Shown here piece after piece: positions 56,047 through 64,000 of a DNA stretch of 64,000 nt. The notes under the pieces are model-generated. The model had not been told where the DNA came from. It was given only the letters and a program-made list of their open reading frames with translations, and did no database searches. The stretch comes from JAWKRB01 sp041389885 (GTDB taxonomy: Bacteria > Myxococcota_A > Polyangia > Polyangiales > Ga0077539), in contig JAWKRB010000011.1 of assembly GCA_041389885.1 (NCBI GenBank), positions 124,001 through 188,000 on the forward strand, written 5' to 3'. Made by a program: the position numbers and the translations under genes. Position 1 is the stretch's first letter, and the number at the start of each line of letters is the position of its first letter.

Positions 56047-56982
56047 TCAGCCCTGCTGCGGCGGTCGCGCGGGGCCCTGCGGCGGCGACTGCGCCAGGCC
56101 CGACTGCCGCGGCCGCACCGTCGTGCGCTCGGGGTGTCGCTCGCCCTCGAGGTGCACCTCCGCCGCGGTCAGGCCCCGGCGACGGAGCTCGGCCTGCACG
56201 ATGCGCAGGCGCGTGAGCTTAGCCCGGTAGGCGCCGCGGCCGAGCCACACGTAGGTCCCGTCCATCAGCACAGAGAGCTCGCCGGTGGCCTCGCGGTGCA
56301 CCTCGTCGACGTGGCTGCGCGAGCCCACCGAGGTCGCGGCGACATCGGCGAGGACCGCCAGCGCGTCGAGCACGGCGGCGCGCGCGCCGAGGGGATCCAC
56401 CGAGTAGAGCGCCCGCGTGACGCCGGTGATCACCGGCAGGTCGGTGGGGTCGCCCACCGCCACGCGCTTGAAGACCTCGCCGTCCTCCGCGACGAGGTAC
56501 AGCCCGCCCGCGGAGAGCACCGCCGCGGGGCGCCGCTCCTCGACCCGGATGTGCACGAGGTCAGGCAGCCGCCGGTCCACGTGCGCGCGCGCGACCCAGG
56601 GGAGCCGCTGAATGGCCCGCGCCGCGGCGTCGCCGTCGATCGACAGCACGTTGCGCCCCGGCCGCACCCCCGCCGCGCGCAGCACCTCGTCGCGGGTGGT
56701 GTACGCGAGGCCCTCGACGCGAATGTCCCTCGCGCCGAAGCGCGGCGTGGTCACCAGCCAGCGGTGCGCGTAGCGCCCGCCGATCAGCGAGCCCAGCAGC
56801 GCGGCCACCAGCGAGAGCACCGAGAGCACGCGCTTCGCTTGCGTGCGGAGCCGCAGCAGCCTCGACGAGCGCCCGCGCACCACGGCCCGGCCCTTGGGCG
56901 GCGCCTCGACCGCGGGGGGAGGCGTCGTGCGGCGGTTCATCGTCCGGCGAGGGGAGGGCCCCTTGGGCGGCGCGGAGGGCAT
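56047..56982 (-). CDS. ftsQ: Cell division protein FtsQ
   Basis: Divisome scaffold protein. 311 residues from ATG 56982 (ATG 56940 is an alternative; neither has a clear Shine-Dalgarno). A Pro-rich basic cytoplasmic N-terminus, one transmembrane helix near 55-75 (VLSVLSLVAALLGSLIGG), a POTRA domain (ARDIRVEGLAYTTRDEVLRAAGV, LSIDGDAAARAIQRLPWVARA), and a C-terminal beta domain (VHIRVEERRPAAVL and DPTDLPVITG). The tail is Pro/Gln-rich. ftsQ is the first gene of its strand here: glk and a small lipoprotein lie upstream, not mur genes. Confidence 0.9.
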   Translation of the reverse strand: MPSAPPKGPSPRRTMNRRTTPPPAVEAPPKGRAVVRGRSSRLLRLRTQAKRVLSVLSLVAALLGSLIGGRYAHRWLVTTPRFGARDIRVEGLAYTTRDEVLRAAGVRPGRNVLSIDGDAAARAIQRLPWVARAHVDRRLPDLVHIRVEERRPAAVLSAGGLYLVAEDGEVFKRVAVGDPTDLPVITGVTRALYSVDPLGARAAVLDALAVLADVAATSVGSRSHVDEVHREATGELSVLMDGTYVWLGRGAYRAKLTRLRIVQAELRRRGLTAAEVHLEGERHPERTTVRPRQSGLAQSPPQGPARPPQQG

Positions 56983-57114
56983 GTCCGGCGCGATATCATC
57001 GCCGACCTCGGGGGGTGAAAATCCTTGCCGCCGGAGGGTCGCGACGACGCCCCCACAGCCCTTGCGTCGGATCTCCCCAAGGCGGAGGCTGGTACAGACC
57101 TCCAAGGAACCGCC

Positions 57115-57549
57115 ATGCGCCCAAGAAGCCCCAAGCCCGCCACGTCGTCGTCGCCCCTGCCCTCGCTCGTGACGCTGCTCGCGGGCGTCGCCGCCGTCGA
57201 GGGCTGCGCGCCCGTCACCTGCGGCAACGAGCGCGTCGATGAGCTTGCCGCGCACGGCCCGAGGAGCACCGACGCGCTGCGCCGCGGGGAGCTCCGCGAC
57301 GGTCTCCGCGAGGTCGCCGTCGCCGTCGGGCTCCTCCCTCACGGCGCGACCCGCATCGACACGGTGACCCCCGGCGGCGCGCCGCCCCCCATCACGGTCA
57401 CCCCCGTGCCCGAGCCCGCGCCCCAGCCGCCTGGCGGCATTCGCGCGGCGGCGCCCGCGCCGATCGAGCCCCCGTCCGAGGGCGGGATGCGCGAGGTCAG
57501 CCCCACGCCTCCCGTCGAGCCCGCGGCGCGGCCCGACTCGCAGCGCTAG
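57115..57549 (+). CDS. Small Pro-rich lipoprotein
   Basis: 144 residues from ATG 57115 (AAGGA upstream). Lipobox VEGC, followed by CAPVTCGNERVDELAAHG and a Pro/Ala-rich C-terminal half (PVPEPAPQPPGG). The conserved look of the N-terminal half (RGELRDGLREVAVAVG) suggests a folded helical segment. Divergent from ftsQ; its stop overlaps the glk stop in the palindrome CTAG. Confidence 0.6.
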   Translation: MRPRSPKPATSSSPLPSLVTLLAGVAAVEGCAPVTCGNERVDELAAHGPRSTDALRRGELRDGLREVAVAVGLLPHGATRIDTVTPGGAPPPITVTPVPEPAPQPPGGIRAAAPAPIEPPSEGGMREVSPTPPVEPAARPDSQR

Positions 57550-58532
57550 CGCGCCCGCCCGGCCGCGATCGCCGCGGCGCCCTTGAGCCCCAGCGACTCG
57601 TCGGTGACGACGTGCACCGGCACCGACTCCGCGATGCCTCGCATCCGCCCTTTGTCGTGAAATCCTCGAAGAAATGAGCCTCCGGCGAGCAGCGGCAGGA
57701 GCTTCGCCGCGATGCCTCCGGCGAGGTAGAGCCCGCCGCGCGCGAGCACGCGGAGCGCGGCGTTGCCGGCCTCGGCGCCGTAGGCTTCGAGAAAGAGGTC
57801 TACGGCCTCGGCGCAGAGCGGGTCGTCGCCCGCCAGCGCGTGCGCGCCGATGACCGCGCCGGGGTCTCCCTGCGCGAGCTCCCGGGCGACCTGCGGCGAC
57901 TCGCGCCCGGGCGTCGTCGACGCGAGGTGGCGGTAGACCTCCGCCAGGCCCACGCCCGACACCACGCGCTCCCACGACACGCGCCCGTGCCGCGCGCGCA
58001 GCGCAGCGACGAGCAGGTCTTCACGCGCGCTGCGCGCCGCGAAATCGGCGTGGCCGCCCTCCCCCGGCACGCAGACCCAGCGCCCGTCGACGGGGACCAG
58101 CAGCGCCTCGCCCAGCCCCGTGCCCGCGCCGATGACCACCCGCGGCGCGTCGAGCCGAGGCGCGCCCGCTTGCACCGTCACCAGGTCGGCGGGCGAGAGC
58201 GTCGCGACGCCCGAGGCCGCGGCGTAGAAGTCGTTGACCAGCCTGGCGCCCTGCACCCCCATCGCCTCGCCGACGCCGAGCTCGTCGAGGGTCCACGGGA
58301 GGTTCGTCGCGCGGCACACGCCGTCTTCGACGGGGCCCGCGACGCCGAGGCACGCCCCGGTCGCCCCGCGCAGGTCGACCTCGGCGGCGAAGGCGCGGAG
58401 CATGTCTTCGACGCGGGCGTAGCCCTGGCTCTCGTAGCGACGCTGGTCGAGGGACCGGACTCCGGCGTCGCTCACCTCGCAGAGCGCGAGGAGGGTCTTG
58501 GTGCCTCCGACGTCCCCAGCGATGACGCGCAT
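57546..58532 (-). CDS. glk: Glucokinase (ROK/Glk-type)
   Basis: Phosphorylates glucose with ATP to glucose-6-phosphate. 328 residues. N-terminal ATP-binding GDVGGTKT at 6-13, GVAGPVEDGVCRATNLPW for substrate binding, GAGTGLGEALL (phosphate binding) and GEGGHADFA, as in proteobacterial Glk rather than the zinc-containing ROK type. ATG 58532; overlap of its stop with the convergent lipoprotein stop. Confidence 0.9.
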   Translation of the reverse strand: MRVIAGDVGGTKTLLALCEVSDAGVRSLDQRRYESQGYARVEDMLRAFAAEVDLRGATGACLGVAGPVEDGVCRATNLPWTLDELGVGEAMGVQGARLVNDFYAAASGVATLSPADLVTVQAGAPRLDAPRVVIGAGTGLGEALLVPVDGRWVCVPGEGGHADFAARSAREDLLVAALRARHGRVSWERVVSGVGLAEVYRHLASTTPGRESPQVARELAQGDPGAVIGAHALAGDDPLCAEAVDLFLEAYGAEAGNAALRVLARGGLYLAGGIAAKLLPLLAGGSFLRGFHDKGRMRGIAESVPVHVVTDESLGLKGAAAIAAGRAR

Positions 58533-58540
58533 GGCCCGAG

Positions 58541-59527
58541 TCAGTACGACGAGAGGCCCACGGGGGCCAGCGGGAACGTCGCGGGCGCGCCCTCGAGGGC
58601 GCCCTTCGCGAGGGGGTGGCCCTCACGCACGAGGACCAGCCAGATGCCCACCACCGCGAGCTCGTCGACGGACATCGAGGCGAAGGGCTCGGCGAGCTCG
58701 CCGCGCACGCCCTCGACGGCGCCGCGGGGGAGCAGGCGCGCCGCGCTGAAGTGCACCACCGCGAACCCGTGACGCCGGGCGAGGTCGAGGTAGGCGCGGG
58801 CGCGGAGCCGGTTGGGCTCGCCCGTGTTCGAGGTCATCGCGTCCCACTCCGGAACCGAGAACCGAAGAAAATCCAGGTCGTTGACGAGCTGAAACCCGTG
58901 GCTCCGCAGGTCGACCTTGTGGATCATCACGGCGTCGTCGGTGGTCGCCTCGCGGAGCCCCGCGAAGAGCCCCTCGAGGTCGCGCACGTGCTCGAGCACC
59001 GCGCGGGAGATCACCAGGTCGGCGGGCTTGCCGAGCGCCGCGAGCTCGCGGGGGTCGCGGTGCATCGTCGTGTCGGCGAGGAGCCTCGCCGCGGTCTCGA
59101 AGCTGGGATCGAGGCCGGCCTTCTCGAGGAGCGGGCGGTAGATCGGCGCGAGGCGGGACTCGCTGTCGGTGATGACGTCGAAGCGGTCGGCGCCGGACCA
59201 CGAGCGCGCGCCGCGCGAGAGCGCGAGGAGGGCGACGGCGCGGGTGTTCCCTGGGCCGAGCTCGAGCACCCGCCGGTCGCGAAAGAGCGCCCTCGGGTCG
59301 TCGACCACGCCCGCGTGCGCCGCGATGAACTCGTAGTCATCGACGACGGCGTCGAAGTACCTCGCGCCGGCGTCGCCCTCGAGGCCCCGTCCCCGTCCTC
59401 CGACGTTGGTGACGCGCATGAGGGCGTCGCCGAGGTCGGGCGCGCGCCCGAAGAGCGTGTTGCGCGCATGGAGGTAGGCACGAACGCCGACCATCCAGGT
59501 CCGCGTGACGATCGTCCGACGAAGCAC
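58541..59527 (-). CDS. Class I SAM-dependent methyltransferase
   Basis: 328 residues from GTG 59527. SAM-binding motif I (VLELGPGNTRAVALLAL) near 90, post-I acidic (WSGADRFDVITD), and a motif-IV-like LVISRAVLEHV. N-terminal ~80 residues are helical and basic. No specific family recognised; lipid or small-molecule methylation are both possible. Eight bp upstream of glk on the same strand. Confidence 0.75.
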   Translation of the reverse strand: MLRRTIVTRTWMVGVRAYLHARNTLFGRAPDLGDALMRVTNVGGRGRGLEGDAGARYFDAVVDDYEFIAAHAGVVDDPRALFRDRRVLELGPGNTRAVALLALSRGARSWSGADRFDVITDSESRLAPIYRPLLEKAGLDPSFETAARLLADTTMHRDPRELAALGKPADLVISRAVLEHVRDLEGLFAGLREATTDDAVMIHKVDLRSHGFQLVNDLDFLRFSVPEWDAMTSNTGEPNRLRARAYLDLARRHGFAVVHFSAARLLPRGAVEGVRGELAEPFASMSVDELAVVGIWLVLVREGHPLAKGALEGAPATFPLAPVGLSSY

Positions 59528-59619
59528 CGCGGGCGTATACCCGAAAGAATACGGCTCCGTCGACCGTTGACCCCGAAGGTCGTTGGGGGAGAAGTCTCTG
59601 CGCCCCCGGAGACCCCCTG

Positions 59620-60717
59620 ATGCCCACCGCCCACGACCTCGCAGCGCTCCTCCGCCCCGAACTGGCCTCCCTCAAGGCCTACCTCCCGCACGCCGCCCCC
59701 GAGGGCGCGGTGCGCCTCGACGCCAACGAGTCGCCCTACGGCCTGGCCCCCGAGGTCCTCCGCGAGCTCCTGGCGCGGGCGGCCGAGGGGCTGAGCCTCA
59801 ACCGCTACCCCGACCCTGGCTGCGTCGCGCTGCGCGAGGCCATCGCCGCGCGCGCGGGCTGCTCCCTCGACGAGGTGGTGGTGGGCAACGGCACCGACGA
59901 GGTCATCGCCCTGATCCTCTGCGCGCTCTCTCGCCCTCGCGAGGGCGCCGCGCGGGCGACCACGCTCTACCCGTGGCCCTCGTTCGTGATGTACCGCCTC
60001 TCGGCGCTCGCCCAGGGCGTCGACCCCGTCGCCGTCGACCTCGACGCGTCGTGGGACCTCGACGTCGACGCGATGCGCGAGGCCCACGCGCGAGCCCGGC
60101 CCAACGTGGTCTTTCTCCCGTCGCCCAACAACCCCACGGGCAACCGCTACCGCGACGACCGGGTGCGCGAGGTCGTTCGGCGCTGCGACGACGCGCTGGT
60201 GCTCCTCGACGAGGCCTACGGCGCCTTCGCCGACGGCCGCTACGACGACCTGCGCCGCGGCGAGGGGCACGTCGGCCAGCTCCAGACGCTCTCGAAGATC
60301 GGCTTCGCGGCGATCCGCTGCGGCTGGGCGATCCTCCCCGCCGCGATCGCCGCCGAGGTGAACAAGGTCCGCCAGCCCTACAACGTCGACGCGCTCACGC
60401 AGCGCGTCGCGGTCGAGGCCCTGACGCGCTTCGACCCCTGGGTCACGCGCTCGGTCGAGCGGGTGCGCGAGGCGCGGGTCGAGCTCAGCGCGCGGCTCGC
60501 GACGATCGACGGCGTCGAGGTCACGCCGAGCGAGGCGAACTTTCTCTGGGTGCGCGTGCCCGACGCGGCGGCGACGCACGCGGCGATGCTCCGGCGGGGC
60601 GTGCTCGTGCGGTCGTTTCACGCGCAGGGCGGCCGCATGACCCGGCAGCTCCGGATCACCGTGGGCACCGACGACGAGAACGAGCGGCTCGTCGCGGCGC
60701 TGCGCGCGTCGATCTGA
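59620..60717 (+). CDS. hisC: Histidinol-phosphate aminotransferase
   Basis: PLP enzyme of histidine synthesis (imidazole-acetol phosphate to histidinol phosphate). 365 residues. Characteristic RLDANESPYG near the N-terminus, SLNRYPDPGCVALREAIA, the fold-I PSPNNPTGN, VLLDEAYGAFAD and the PLP-lysine region TLSKIGFAAIRCGW with Lys ~226, and the phosphate-binding Arg in the C-terminal RQLRITVG. ATG 59620 with GGAG upstream. No his-leader attenuator seen. Followed by a phytoene-desaturase-like gene after 59 bp. Confidence 0.93.
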   Translation: MPTAHDLAALLRPELASLKAYLPHAAPEGAVRLDANESPYGLAPEVLRELLARAAEGLSLNRYPDPGCVALREAIAARAGCSLDEVVVGNGTDEVIALILCALSRPREGAARATTLYPWPSFVMYRLSALAQGVDPVAVDLDASWDLDVDAMREAHARARPNVVFLPSPNNPTGNRYRDDRVREVVRRCDDALVLLDEAYGAFADGRYDDLRRGEGHVGQLQTLSKIGFAAIRCGWAILPAAIAAEVNKVRQPYNVDALTQRVAVEALTRFDPWVTRSVERVREARVELSARLATIDGVEVTPSEANFLWVRVPDAAATHAAMLRRGVLVRSFHAQGGRMTRQLRITVGTDDENERLVAALRASI

Positions 60718-60776
60718 CGCGCGCGTTGCGGTGAGGTCCCCCCGCGCGCTACGAGGTGCGCCGGAGGATCGCGAAC

Positions 60777-62378
60777 GTGGACCGAGCAGACGACCGCCCC
60801 TGGAGCCGCACGGCCCCAGCGCAGCGTTGGGACTACATCATCGTCGGCTCGGGCATGGGGGGCATGACCACCGCGGCGATCCTCGCGAAGCTGGGCAAGC
60901 GCGTGCTGGTGCTGGAGCGACACTACGTCCCCGGCGGCTTCACCCACGCCTTCAAGCGCAAGCGCTGGCACTGGGACGTGGGCGTGCACGCCATCGGCGA
61001 GGTGACCCGCCGCGACGTGGTCGGGCGCATCCTCGCCGACCTCGCGGGCGACCGCCTGCAGTGGGCCTCGCTCGGCGCCGAGTACGAGCACTTCGAGTAC
61101 CCCGGCGGGTTCAAGATCGCCTTCCCCGACAACCAGCGGCAGTACCGCGAGAACCTCTACGCGGCCTTCCCCGACGAGCGCGAGACCATCGACCGGTACT
61201 TCGCCGAGGTGCGCCGCGCGGTCACCTCGATGGGCGGGTACTACCTCTCGCGCGTGCTGCCGGAGTCGCTCGGCACCGCGCTGTCGCCGCTGTTGATGCG
61301 ATCGGCGTCGAAGTACACCGACCGCACCCTCGCCGAGGTGCTCGACGGGCTCACCAAGAACCCGAAGCTTAGGACCGTGCTCGCCGGTCAGTGGGGCTAC
61401 TACGGCTCGCCGCCGAGCCAGGGGTCCTTCGCGATCCACGCCGGCGTGGTGCACCACTTCTTTCACGGCGCGCACTACCCCGTGGGCGGCGCGGGCAACA
61501 TCGCCCGCGCCCTGCTGCGCACCGTGGCCGACGCCGGGGGCTGGACGCGCATCCGCGCCGAGGTCGACCAGGTTCTCATCGAGGGCGGCGCCGCCGTCGG
61601 CGTGCGGATGAAGGACGGAGAAGAGATCCGCGCCGGCCGGGTGGTGTGCGCGACCAACGCGCGGGTCACCGCGGAGCAGTTGATTCCGCCGGAGCACCTC
61701 CCGCGGGCGTGGTCCGACGCGGTGCGGTCGATGCCGCCCTCGCCCGCGCACCTGTGCCTCTACATGGGCTTCGAGGGTGACATCACGAAGGAGGGCGCGG
61801 GCGCCGCCAACCAGTGGTTCTGGGAGACCTGGGACCCCGAGCTCACCGACTGGGACTTCGCCACGCCGGGCACGCCCCCGCCGCTGCTCTACACCTCGTA
61901 CCCCTCGCTCAAAGACCCCGCGCACGACCCGGGTCCCTCGCAGCTCCACACCGGCGAGATCGTGACCTTCGTGCCCTACGACGCCTTCGAGCGCTGGCGC
62001 GGCACCCCCTGGATGAAGCGCGGCGCCGAGTACGAGGCCCTCAAAGAGGACCTGAAATCCAGGCTCCTCGCGCAGTTCTTCAAGCACCGGCCGGGCCTCG
62101 AGCCCCTGCTCCGCCACGCCGAGCTCTCGACGCCGCTGACCACCGAGCACTTCGCCAACCCCGCCGCGGGCGGGATCTACGGCGTGGTCTCGACCCCGGC
62201 GCGCTACCGCAACCCCTGGCTGCGGCCGCGCACGCCCATTCGCAACCTCTTCTTGTCAGGGTGTGACGTGGGCGCGGCGGGGGTGATCGGCGCCTTCGCC
62301 GGCGGGCTCTTCTGCGCGCTCTCGGCGGAGCCCGCGGGGGTGGTCCCGTACCTGCTGCCGATCGTGGCGAAGCGCTGA
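60777..62378 (+). CDS. Phytoene-desaturase-like FAD oxidoreductase (retinol-saturase/CrtI type)
   Basis: 533 residues from GTG 60777, with GGAGG nine bases upstream; an earlier GTG at 60756 has none. N-terminal Rossmann motif DYIIVGSGMGGMTTAAILAKLGKRVLVLER, then PGGFTHAFKRKRWHWDVGVHAIG and a C-terminal FAD motif GGIYGVVSTPARYRNPWL with FLSGCDVGAAGVIGAFAGGL. The layout is that of CrtI/retinol 13,14-reductase (RetSat)-like isoprenoid or steroid dehydrogenases. Substrate unknown; no other carotenoid gene is in view. Confidence 0.82.
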   Translation: MDRADDRPWSRTAPAQRWDYIIVGSGMGGMTTAAILAKLGKRVLVLERHYVPGGFTHAFKRKRWHWDVGVHAIGEVTRRDVVGRILADLAGDRLQWASLGAEYEHFEYPGGFKIAFPDNQRQYRENLYAAFPDERETIDRYFAEVRRAVTSMGGYYLSRVLPESLGTALSPLLMRSASKYTDRTLAEVLDGLTKNPKLRTVLAGQWGYYGSPPSQGSFAIHAGVVHHFFHGAHYPVGGAGNIARALLRTVADAGGWTRIRAEVDQVLIEGGAAVGVRMKDGEEIRAGRVVCATNARVTAEQLIPPEHLPRAWSDAVRSMPPSPAHLCLYMGFEGDITKEGAGAANQWFWETWDPELTDWDFATPGTPPPLLYTSYPSLKDPAHDPGPSQLHTGEIVTFVPYDAFERWRGTPWMKRGAEYEALKEDLKSRLLAQFFKHRPGLEPLLRHAELSTPLTTEHFANPAAGGIYGVVSTPARYRNPWLRPRTPIRNLFLSGCDVGAAGVIGAFAGGLFCALSAEPAGVVPYLLPIVAKR

Positions 62379-62385
62379 GCGGGGG

Positions 62386-64000
62386 TCAGCGCGCGCGGCG
62401 AAAGGTGTAGTGCGGCGTGATGGTGAGACCGGCGAACATCGTCGGCGAGACGCCCACCGTGAGGGTGTCTCCGTCGACCGCGTAGCGCACGCTCGAGACC
62501 GGGCTCGCGCCGCAGGTCGAGGTGATCGCGAGGGGTGAGGTCGAGCCGGTGAAGGTGCCCGCGAAGCTCGCGGGGATGTCCCGCGCGATGCGCAGGCCGC
62601 CCGTGATCACCAGGTTCAGCCGGGTCACGAAGTCGGCGTTCAAGCGACCGGGGCCCGTCCAGAGCTGGCCGCGGGCGGAGATGGCCGACTCGTCGAGGTT
62701 CAGGGTCATGCCCGAGACCATCGCGCTGTTGAGGTACCAGGTCGCGCCGCTGAGCTCCCACCGCGCCTCGGGAATCTCACCGCCCGCGAGCTCAGGCGCG
62801 GGCTGCACCAGCACCCGGCCCGGGGCCACCGGGATGTCGGTCGGCGCCGCGGGGAGCGCGCAGGTGCCAGGGGTGTACGGGAGCTCCGTCGAGCCCGTGG
62901 TGGCCTGGTCGCAGTACCGCTCGGTGGGCGCGGGGGTGACGTAGGCGAAGTTGAAGCACATCTCATCGGCGGTGCCGGTGCCGCTACGCACGGTGGAGGC
63001 CGTGGTGTTGTTGAAGAGGCAGCGGGTCACGATGCGGTCGCCCGGCTGCACCTGCGTGCCGAAGTCGTAGAAGAGCTGCGACTCGAACTGCCAGCCCTGC
63101 AGCGAGATCATGCTCTCGCGGGTGCCGTTGGCGCGCACCAGGTCCTGAGTGAACTCGGCGCCGATCTGGTGCATGTGGGGCATGCCCGCGAGGACGCGCG
63201 AGGGCGACGAGAAGGTGCAGCCGCTCTCGGCCGCGCCCATCGAGCGCGCGGGGACCTGAAAGCCCACCGGCCCGATCGCCACCATGCCGTACTCGGTGCC
63301 CTCGGGGGCCGAGTGGTACATCCGCACGCCGGAGTCGTCGCGCACGCCCTCCAGGCCCTGCCCGTTGTTGTAGTGGATCTGCATGATCACCCGCTGGCCA
63401 GGGGTGATGCGCAGGCCCCCGTCGGGGAACTCGAAGGCCGACTGCCCGGGCGCCCAGGCGTAGAGGTAATCGCTCCCCGAGGGCATGCTGCTGCACTCGA
63501 AGGGCTCGGTGGGCGCCGTGCGCTGCGTGTCTCGCAGGAGCACGACGTGGTGCAGCACCTCGGTGCGGTCGGCCCTGAGCTCGAAGCGGCGGATGAAGCG
63601 ATCCGCCGTGCCCGGGAACGCGAAGCTGAAGCACTGGTAGCGGTCGCGCACCGTGGGCGCCACCGAGTAGCCGCCCGCGGTGATGTTCCACTGCTCCATG
63701 CCCGCGGGGGCGTTCTCGGGCGCGCGAAACACCGGGCGAGACGCGCGCAGCCCCTGCCCCGCGGGGGGCGTCTGCGCGCCGCAGCTCGCCCACTGCACGA
63801 TCTCTTGCGCCGCCTCGTCGGTGGGCGCGGGCGTGCCCGCCGGGGGCATGGTGCCCGCCATCAGCCGCGCGACGATGCGGTCGACGGGGCGACCGTCGGC
63901 GCGCGGGCGCAGGATGAAGTCGTAGTCGAGCAGGGAGTACGGCGCGCCGTACGAGGGCGAGGCGCCGTGGCACGAGCCGCACTGCCGGTCGACCACCGCG
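62386..64000 (-). CDS. Cytochrome c fused to PHM-like copper monooxygenase (5' end off the window)
   Basis: At least 537 residues; the gene runs past base 64000, so the N-terminus is missing. The visible start carries a c-type heme motif CGSCH (residues 6-10 of the visible part) and MPPAG (Met50, likely axial), so a mono-heme cytochrome c domain is at the N-terminus. A copper type II ascorbate-dependent monooxygenase-like module follows: HHVV (149-150) and QIHYN (His208) for the CuA/H site, PHMHQ (274-276) and DEMC (Met346) for the CuB/M site. These match the ligand pattern of peptidylglycine alpha-hydroxylating and dopamine-beta monooxygenases. The C-terminal ~170 residues are a beta-rich extra domain. 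Probably secreted; substrate unknown. Confidence 0.82.
   Translation of the reverse strand, partial: AVVDRQCGSCHGASPSYGAPYSLLDYDFILRPRADGRPVDRIVARLMAGTMPPAGTPAPTDEAAQEIVQWASCGAQTPPAGQGLRASRPVFRAPENAPAGMEQWNITAGGYSVAPTVRDRYQCFSFAFPGTADRFIRRFELRADRTEVLHHVVLLRDTQRTAPTEPFECSSMPSGSDYLYAWAPGQSAFEFPDGGLRITPGQRVIMQIHYNNGQGLEGVRDDSGVRMYHSAPEGTEYGMVAIGPVGFQVPARSMGAAESGCTFSSPSRVLAGMPHMHQIGAEFTQDLVRANGTRESMISLQGWQFESQLFYDFGTQVQPGDRIVTRCLFNNTTASTVRSGTGTADEMCFNFAYVTPAPTERYCDQATTGSTELPYTPGTCALPAAPTDIPVAPGRVLVQPAPELAGGEIPEARWELSGATWYLNSAMVSGMTLNLDESAISARGQLWTGPGRLNADFVTRLNLVITGGLRIARDIPASFAGTFTGSTSPLAITSTCGASPVSSVRYAVDGDTLTVGVSPTMFAGLTITPHYTFRRAR

Overview
The window looks like chromosomal DNA of a very high-GC (roughly 70%) myxobacterium-type bacterium (phylum Myxococcota, probably Polyangia; a Sandaracinaceae-like lineage is my guess). 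Reasons: many secreted Cys-rich lipoproteins, MopE-type 'CDGxDNDCDGxxDE' repeat proteins, a MYXO-CTERM-like C-terminus (Cys-Ser-Ala, hydrophobic helix, Arg cluster), IPT/TIG and DUF4331 proteins, and sigma-54 activators with FHA or TPR sensor domains. Genes are packed with ATGA/GTGA start-stop overlaps. I saw no rRNA, tRNA, IS element, CRISPR array or phage gene, and no gene-free stretch longer than about 300 bases. Long open frames opposite real genes are GC-skew shadows and are omitted.

Layout. 1-10.4 kb: partial ftsE, a secreted Arg-rich protein, nudC, an SDR, three small surface proteins, two alpha/beta hydrolases, an MBL-fold hydrolase, thiO and ribA. 10.4-15.9 kb: a translationally coupled trio of small lipoprotein, giant TPR/sigma-54 regulator and hexapeptide-repeat lipoprotein. 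16.1-18.0 kb: a three-gene MNIO (DUF692) RiPP cassette, consisting of a lipobox-bearing precursor with three 11-residue Cys repeats, the MNIO enzyme and its DUF2063 partner. 17.9-27.6 kb: a metallopeptidase, a YfhO-like membrane protein, mutS, an MpaB-type oxygenase, cysE and cysK. 27.7-38.9 kb: an FHA regulator with a degenerate AAA+ domain, a frameshifted IPT protein, an ECF sigma operon and a set of envelope proteins. 38.9-44.4 kb: two large MopE-repeat surface proteins. 44.5-48.1 kb: a drug-efflux-like HlyD/ABC/TetR cluster whose permease is frameshifted. 48.2-53.0 kb: a membrane protein, a TPR lipoprotein and two DUF4331 proteins. 53.3-57.0 kb: ftsQ-ftsA-ftsZ. 57.1-64 kb: a small lipoprotein, glk, a methyltransferase, hisC, a phytoene-desaturase-like oxidoreductase and a partial cytochrome c/PHM-like copper monooxygenase.

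The most interesting system is the MNIO cassette at 16.1-18.0 kb. The precursor carries three near-identical Cys repeats made by 33-bp tandem duplication, appears to be lipid-anchored, and is followed immediately by the maturase pair. By analogy with bufferins and the EGKCG-type peptides it probably makes a Cys-derived, metal-binding heterocyclic peptide, but its sequence matches neither class as I know them. The two broken genes (IPT protein and ABC permease) each differ from an intact frame by one base, so either real decay or sequencing error could explain them.
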